Shown here piece after piece: positions 5,616 to 9,952 of a stretch of 9,952 nt of DNA. The notes beneath the pieces were generated by a model. That model worked only from the letters and a program-made list of their open reading frames with translations, had not been told where the DNA came from and did no database searches. This stretch comes from Nitrospinota bacterium (lineage in GTDB: Bacteria; Nitrospirota; Nitrospiria; Nitrospirales; UBA8639), in assembly GCA_022561525.1 (NCBI GenBank), contig JADFRB010000031.1, positions 1 through 9,952 of the forward strand, given 5' to 3'. The number at the start of each line of letters is the position of its first letter. Position 1 is the first letter of the stretch. The position numbers were made by a program, and so were the translations under genes.

Positions 5616-6614
5616 ATGATTTCCGTTCAACACATCACGAAACGCTACGGCAACCACCTAGCCATTGAAGACGTCACCTTCAATGTCAAACGGGGCGAAA
5701 TCCTTGGATTTCTGGGCCCAAACGGCGCGGGAAAAACGACAACCATGCGCATTATCACCGGCTTTATGCCAGCCAGCGAGGGCACGGTCCAGGTGGCCGG
5801 ATTCGACTGTTTTGAGCACCCCCAAGAAATAAAAAAGCGCATTGGATATTTGCCTGAATCCCCACCATTGTACCAAGAACTCACGGTCACGGAATATCTG
5901 AGGTTCGTCGGCCAGTTAAAACGTCTACCTCCCTCACGCGTTCCCGGTCGCATGGCCCAAGTCATTGAGCAACTGGGACTCGGATCGGTCCGCCACCGGG
6001 TAATCGGCCATTTGTCCAAAGGGTTTCGCCAACGGGTCGGTTTGGCGCAAGCCCTTATTCATGACCCACCGGTGTTGATTCTTGATGAACCCACGATAGG
6101 ACTCGATCCGATACAAATTATCGAAATTCGAGACGTGATCCGTGGGTTAGCGGGATCCCATACGGTCATTTTAAGCACGCATATTTTGTCGGAAGCCACC
6201 GCCATATGTGATCGTGTCGTCATAATTGATCGCGGCCACATCGTGGCCGAAGATACGCCGGCCCAACTCTCCTCTCGACTGCGACAGTCGGAAAAAATAA
6301 GCCTCACCGTTAAACACCCTCCGGATAATTGGCGTGAACGCCTTTCGACAATTCCAGGCGTCCTTCAGGTCATCCAGGGCCCAACACCTGAAACCAGTAT
6401 CATTGAATATGAACTCGGGCAGGACCTGCGCGAAGACATTGCGCAGTTTGTCGTCAATCAAGGTGTCGGACTCTTGGAACTCAAACCCCTTTCCCTATCA
6501 TTGGAAGACGTGTTTCTACAATTGACGCAACAGGACGAAAACCTAGCCCACGCGCAGGACGCTTCTCCTTCCTCACACCCATCATTACCCGTGGAGAACC
6601 GGACCCAAGCATGA
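5616..6614 (+). CDS. ABC transporter ATP-binding protein, GldA-like
   Basis: The product has 332 residues. It binds and hydrolyses ATP to drive the permease encoded next, at the cytoplasmic face. Walker A is GPNGAGKTT (34-42), the Q-loop region is YLPESPPLY (78-86) with glutamate where glutamine is usual, the signature is LSKGFRQR (133-140) instead of LSGGQ, Walker B is LILDEP (154-159), and the switch histidine is H189 in LSTHIL. Residues 230-315 form a C-terminal extension like the DUF4162-type regulatory domain of exporters. The LSKGxRQR signature and PESPPLY Q-loop match the GldA/export branch of ABC-2 ATPases. The ATG at 5616 starts exactly at the conserved MISVQHITKRYG opening; no strong ribosome site precedes it. 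Its TGA overlaps the ATG of the permease (ATGA, 4 bp), indicating translational coupling. Confidence 0.93.
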   Translation: MISVQHITKRYGNHLAIEDVTFNVKRGEILGFLGPNGAGKTTTMRIITGFMPASEGTVQVAGFDCFEHPQEIKKRIGYLPESPPLYQELTVTEYLRFVGQLKRLPPSRVPGRMAQVIEQLGLGSVRHRVIGHLSKGFRQRVGLAQALIHDPPVLILDEPTIGLDPIQIIEIRDVIRGLAGSHTVILSTHILSEATAICDRVVIIDRGHIVAEDTPAQLSSRLRQSEKISLTVKHPPDNWRERLSTIPGVLQVIQGPTPETSIIEYELGQDLREDIAQFVVNQGVGLLELKPLSLSLEDVFLQLTQQDENLAHAQDASPSSHPSLPVENRTQA

Positions 6615-7381
6615 CTCCTGTCAACACGCTCATTGCCAAAGAACTTCGCTGCTTTGTGGTGTCACCCGTGTTCTATGTGGTCGGCGCCGTGTTCTTGTTT
6701 ATTTCCGGATTCCTGGCGCATCTTATGGTCGTGAATGCCGGACAACAAGCCCTCCGTTTTTTGCAAATGCAAAATACCTATGCACAGCTCAACTTGAATG
6801 AATTAGTCTTCCGCCCCATCTTTCACAGCTTGGCCATCGTCCTCATTTTCCTGCTGCCGATGCTCACCATGCGGCTCTTTGCCGAAGAACGGAAATTGCG
6901 CACCATGGAATTGCTGCTGACCTCACCCATCGGGATCAATGAAATTATTTCCGCGAAATTTATGAGCGTGCTGATTATTTACCTCGGTCTGTTGGGATTA
7001 ACCGGACTCACACCGTTCGTACTCTCGTTTTATAGTACGTTTCATGTGGATCCCATTCTGACCGGCTATCTTGGTTTAGCCCTGCAAGGTGCATTCTTTT
7101 TATCGTGTGGCGTCCTGGCTTCGACCTTGACCGAAAATCAAATCGTCGCGGCATTTCTGAGTTTTGGCATCATCATTGTCTTTGGGCTCATTGGTGGGCT
7201 GGGGTCAATGTTGGGCGATACGACGCTCGGGGCAGTCATTTCCTATCTCTCCTTTGTGGAGCATTTTGATCGTCTCGTCCGAGGGCTGCTGGAAGCCAAA
7301 GATATCGTGTACTACCTGTCCGGCACGGTGTTGATGTTGTTTATCGCTCACCGAGTCGTGGATTCACATCGATGGCAATAA
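6611..7381 (+). CDS. ABC-2 type permease, GldF-like
   Basis: The product has 256 residues and about six membrane helices: roughly 16-40, 72-90, 116-140, 151-172, 178-200 and 232-248. Between helices 2 and 3 stands the cytoplasmic motif FAEERKLRTMELLLTSP (90-106), the hallmark coupling region of this exporter class. The opening LIAKELRCFVVSPVFYVVG is also typical of GldF-like permeases. It forms the inner-membrane channel for the preceding ATPase; the substrate is unknown. In gliding Bacteroidetes GldF works with GldA and GldG, but the same genes are common in non-gliding phyla, so motility should not be assumed. It overlaps the ATPase by 4 bp and the next gene by 10 bp. Confidence 0.92.
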   Translation: MTPVNTLIAKELRCFVVSPVFYVVGAVFLFISGFLAHLMVVNAGQQALRFLQMQNTYAQLNLNELVFRPIFHSLAIVLIFLLPMLTMRLFAEERKLRTMELLLTSPIGINEIISAKFMSVLIIYLGLLGLTGLTPFVLSFYSTFHVDPILTGYLGLALQGAFFLSCGVLASTLTENQIVAAFLSFGIIIVFGLIGGLGSMLGDTTLGAVISYLSFVEHFDRLVRGLLEAKDIVYYLSGTVLMLFIAHRVVDSHRWQ

Positions 7382-8901
7382 ACCCACTCATGCCGTTATT
7401 AGGAATCTTGGGAGCGGTGCTGGCACTCAGCGGATTGGTGCTGTCAGAAATCGATCCGTCCCGACCAGGAACCGTGGCCACTCTGGAAAGCCTTGGGTTG
7501 CTGTGCTTGTTGATGTACCTCGTCGGCAATTGGCAGCGACTCAAAACGTTTTCCACTCAGCGTTCCACCATACTTGGTTTTCATAGCATCCTGGCGATCG
7601 TGTTGATGATCGGCATCCTCGTCATCGTAAACTTTCTGGTAGTCCGCCACGGAGGACGGTGGGACTTATCCGAAACCCAGCGTTTCTCTCTTGCGCCTCA
7701 AACTTTTCAAGTCTTGGGCCAACTCAGACAGGATGTCCACATTCGCGTCTTTGCCCATGAGCGTAGCCCGGGGTTTGGCGCCTATCGGGATTGGCTGGAC
7801 ACTTACAGCCACGTCTCGCCTCATATTCTGGTTACTTTTATTGACCCCGAAAAGGAACCTCAGCTCGCTCGGGAGCTCGATATTACAAAAATCGATACCG
7901 CCGTGTTTCAGAGTGGGGAGCACACCATCCAGGTGACAAAACCTACCGAGGCCAATCTAACCAGTGCACTGATCCGCGTGACCAGGAATGAGAAAAAACG
8001 GGTCGTGTTTCTGGAAGGACATGGGGAACGACGGATACAAAACCACGAAAGCGGAGGGCTGTCGTTTTTGAAGAAACGCTTGAGGGCCCAGGGCTATGAG
8101 GTTGATCGAGGAGGATTGAACAACGATGCGTCGATCCTTCAGGGAACCACCGTGTTAATCGTGGCCGGGCCCCGTGAACGGATTTCCGAAGGGGAAACTA
8201 ACTTCCTCATGGATTTCGTTGAGACAGGTGGTAGCCTGCTTCTGTTGATCGATCCCCGAACAAACTCAGGGCTAGAACCCATGTTGGCTCAATGGGGACT
8301 TGAGCTGGGGCCAGGGATAATTGTCGATCCCGAAGATCGTGTTTCGCAAGGTAGCCCGACGTTTTTACGTGTTCGACGTTTTACTACTCACGCCATCACC
8401 CAAGGTTTTACCGCGCCAATTTTGCTTCCTGTGTCACAGGACGTGACTTTTGACCAAGCTAGGGCCCTTCAGTGGACCTTTACATCCTTGACCCAATCCT
8501 CGGACTCAAGCTGGGCCAACACCAACTTTACCCAAATGACCCCGGAGTTCGAAGAAGGCAAAGACAGAAAAGGACCGTTCACACTCGCGGCGGCACTGGA
8601 GTTCAGGGATGGAAAAAATTCTGGAGCTCCACATCCGTCCACCGTCATTATTGGCAACTCGGCCTTTGCCAGTAATGCGTATGCGAAGTTTCCCGGCAAT
8701 ACCGACTTTCTGTTAAACGCCGTTGCCTGGCTTGCGCAGGAAGAAGCCCTGATTTCTATTTCAGCCAAAGACCCCACATTTGCCCCATTCATTCCGAACC
8801 CGACACAGGAACATATGTTGCTGGCTGTCCAAGTCTTCTCGGTTCCCCTGCTGTTGTTGTTTCTGGGGATCACAATTTGGCGCAGACGGCGTCAGTTGTA
8901 A
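7372..8901 (+). CDS. GldG-like ABC transporter auxiliary membrane protein
   Basis: The product has 509 residues. Two or three N-terminal hydrophobic segments (about 7-25, 38-52, 68-92) are followed by a large extracytoplasmic region and a single C-terminal helix (about 482-503) ending in WRRRR. Just after the N-terminal helices comes RWDLSETQRFSLAPQT (96-111), the diagnostic start of the ABC_transp_aux/GldG domain (PF09822-type). FLEGHGER (213-220) and LLLIDPRT in the later domain are also typical. It probably forms a complex with the permease and ATPase and projects into the periplasm; its biochemical role is not known. The start ATG lies inside the permease end (10-bp overlap), without its own strong ribosome site, so it is probably translated by coupling. 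Confidence 0.92.
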   Translation: MAINPLMPLLGILGAVLALSGLVLSEIDPSRPGTVATLESLGLLCLLMYLVGNWQRLKTFSTQRSTILGFHSILAIVLMIGILVIVNFLVVRHGGRWDLSETQRFSLAPQTFQVLGQLRQDVHIRVFAHERSPGFGAYRDWLDTYSHVSPHILVTFIDPEKEPQLARELDITKIDTAVFQSGEHTIQVTKPTEANLTSALIRVTRNEKKRVVFLEGHGERRIQNHESGGLSFLKKRLRAQGYEVDRGGLNNDASILQGTTVLIVAGPRERISEGETNFLMDFVETGGSLLLLIDPRTNSGLEPMLAQWGLELGPGIIVDPEDRVSQGSPTFLRVRRFTTHAITQGFTAPILLPVSQDVTFDQARALQWTFTSLTQSSDSSWANTNFTQMTPEFEEGKDRKGPFTLAAALEFRDGKNSGAPHPSTVIIGNSAFASNAYAKFPGNTDFLLNAVAWLAQEEALISISAKDPTFAPFIPNPTQEHMLLAVQVFSVPLLLLFLGITIWRRRRQL

Positions 8902-8938
8902 ACCAGACCAAGAACCACGCCCAAACGCTGAGGGCACA

Positions 8939-8962
8939 ATGCTAAGAGTAATAACCCCATGA
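8939..8962 (+). CDS. Possible 7-codon coupling mini-cistron
   Basis: TGAGGG (8929-8934) is followed 4 nt later by ATG (8939) and an open frame reading MLRVITP, whose TGA (8960-8962) overlaps the ATG of the DUF4340 gene as ATGA. The DUF4340 start itself has no visible Shine-Dalgarno sequence, so ribosomes could be loaded here and re-initiate. The peptide would be too small to have an evident function of its own. It may also be chance. Confidence 0.35.
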   Translation: MLRVITP

Positions 8963-9930
8963 TATCCTACCGAACCACTATCTTACTCGCGGTGATTTTC
9001 GCCGGACTCGCCGTGTACCTCTATACCATCGAAGTTCCAACGATGGAACAAGAAGTGGTTCAACAACAGGAAGTCCAACGTCTCCTGCCATTTGACTATC
9101 GCGAAGTCATGGAATTGAAGATCACCACGCGTACGGAAACGATTCAGCTCTCCCGTGACGATCGCCACCGATGGAGCGTCGTGGAACCCATTCAGGCTAA
9201 AGCCGACTCCCGAGAAATCGGAAAAATTCTCCGCGCGCTCGAGATTGGAAAAATTTCCCGCGTGATCCAAGAAGACGCGAAGGATCTCAGTGACTATGGC
9301 CTTGGTTCCCCACATGTCATCATTCAACTCACGACCAATGGGCAATCCGAAACCCTCAGCCTGGGGGATGTGAGCCCCTTGACCTCGACCCTCTATGCTC
9401 AACGAGCATCAGACAAACAGATTCTCTTGACCACCTTATCGGTCAGGAATTTCCGCCGAAAAAACCTGTTCACCTTCAGACATAAAGATGTGCTGTTTTT
9501 CGATCGGACTCGTGTTGAGCGCATTCAGCTCCAACACGCCGATCAACAGATGACGTTACAGCGAGTGGCTTCCACGCATGGGCCAACCAGCAATTGGCGT
9601 TTTTCCGATCCCTTCGAAGGCCCGGCGGATAAAACGTCTGTCGGACTGTTGCTCATGGCCCTCGAAGACTTATCTGCAACAGGTTTCATCGACGCGCCAT
9701 CGGAAAAAGAAGCGTTGTTGAAACGTTTACCGCCACCCCTGTTGACCGCTACGGTCCATACTGGACAGCGTGGGCACCTGGTCACATTCTTTCAGCAGTT
9801 GGAACTACCCGATGAGATATACGCTATCACCTCGGCGGATGATCCCATTTACAAAATCGCTCCGGCAACGCTTCGAGGACTTCCGACACGGGTTTTTGAC
9901 CTGCAGGATAAGCGGTTATTTGGCATGTAA
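8959..9930 (+). CDS. DUF4340 domain protein of the ABC export system
   Basis: The product has 323 residues. One N-terminal membrane anchor (about residues 6-23) leads into a periplasmic region. RWSVVEPIQAKADSREI (71-87) and DYGLGSP (112-118) are the recognisable DUF4340 signatures (W-x-x-x-x-P and the YGL-x-x-P turn). A second, weaker repeat of the pattern follows (NWRFSDPFEGPADKTSV), suggesting a tandem arrangement. In many bacteria DUF4340 genes stand next to GldA-F-G-type transporters, as here, and probably encode a periplasmic partner; no enzymatic function is known. The gap of 57 bp from the GldG-like gene has no promoter or terminator that I can see, so it should be part of the same operon. 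Confidence 0.9.
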   Translation: MISYRTTILLAVIFAGLAVYLYTIEVPTMEQEVVQQQEVQRLLPFDYREVMELKITTRTETIQLSRDDRHRWSVVEPIQAKADSREIGKILRALEIGKISRVIQEDAKDLSDYGLGSPHVIIQLTTNGQSETLSLGDVSPLTSTLYAQRASDKQILLTTLSVRNFRRKNLFTFRHKDVLFFDRTRVERIQLQHADQQMTLQRVASTHGPTSNWRFSDPFEGPADKTSVGLLLMALEDLSATGFIDAPSEKEALLKRLPPPLLTATVHTGQRGHLVTFFQQLELPDEIYAITSADDPIYKIAPATLRGLPTRVFDLQDKRLFGM

Positions 9931-9952
9931 ATGGCCGAGATCGGTTTGCTCA
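9931..9952 (+). CDS. Possible start of a further gene, cut by the window end
   Basis: An ATG follows the TAA of the DUF4340 gene without a gap and opens a frame (MAEIGLL) to the window edge. There is no clear ribosome binding site, and seven codons are too few to identify a product. Confidence 0.22.

Noticed and set aside
8469..8873. 134-residue frame opposite the GldG-like gene, and 139-residue frame 8983-9402 opposite the DUF4340 gene
   Set aside because: Both lie wholly inside well-supported genes, have no recognisable domain and no ribosome site evidence.

Overview
The window reads as a chromosomal segment of a Gram-negative bacterium with roughly 50-55 % GC. It carries a Pal-type lipoprotein (peptidoglycan-binding OmpA domain), an ABC-2 export operon, a DsrE-fold protein and an orphan GT5 starch/glycogen-synthase-like enzyme. 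This mix, together with the C-terminal cysteine pair in the Pal-like protein, reminds me of Nitrospirota (Nitrospira-like bacteria). That assignment is inference from remembered family resemblance, not a search. No tRNA, rRNA, CRISPR array or phage gene is visible.

Layout. (1) 31-293 is a non-coding, almost completely palindromic repeat element that ends exactly at the stop codon of a small secreted protein gene on the minus strand (294-746). (2) 951-1353 holds a clear sigma70-type promoter followed by a stand-alone DsrE-family gene on the plus strand. (3) 1578-2357 is a one-gene mobile unit: a REP-associated tyrosine (Y1/HUH) transposase bracketed by a 13-bp inverted repeat. (4) 2383-4077 (minus) is a divergent GT5 glycosyltransferase with no glycogen genes beside it. 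(5) 4214-5254 (minus) is a Pal/OmpA lipoprotein with a very long Gly/Ser-rich linker. (6) The divergent intergenic region 5255-5615 carries a good plus-strand promoter. (7) 5616-9930 (plus) is a tightly packed operon: ABC ATPase, ABC-2 permease, GldG-like auxiliary membrane protein and a DUF4340 protein. A further gene may begin at 9931.

How the genes work together. The last four genes form a single system: the ATPase and the six-helix permease overlap by 4 bp, and the permease and the GldG-like protein by 10 bp. The DUF4340 gene follows after 57 bp and may be coupled through a 7-codon mini-cistron. The set matches the gliding-type GldA/GldF/GldG transporter with a DUF4340 partner, which is widespread outside gliding bacteria and whose substrate is unknown. 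The other genes look like separate transcription units.

Start codons were chosen against the longest open frame in several places (294-746, 1024-1353, 2383-4077, 4214-5254, 5616-6614). In the DsrE and ATPase cases the longest or competing frame begins on the TTG of a -35 box (TTGACC or TTGACT) or lies downstream of it, so the extra N-terminus is almost certainly untranslated leader. The most unusual items are the foldback element, the compact transposase unit, the altered catalytic motifs of the GT5 enzyme, and the mini-ORF in front of the DUF4340 gene.
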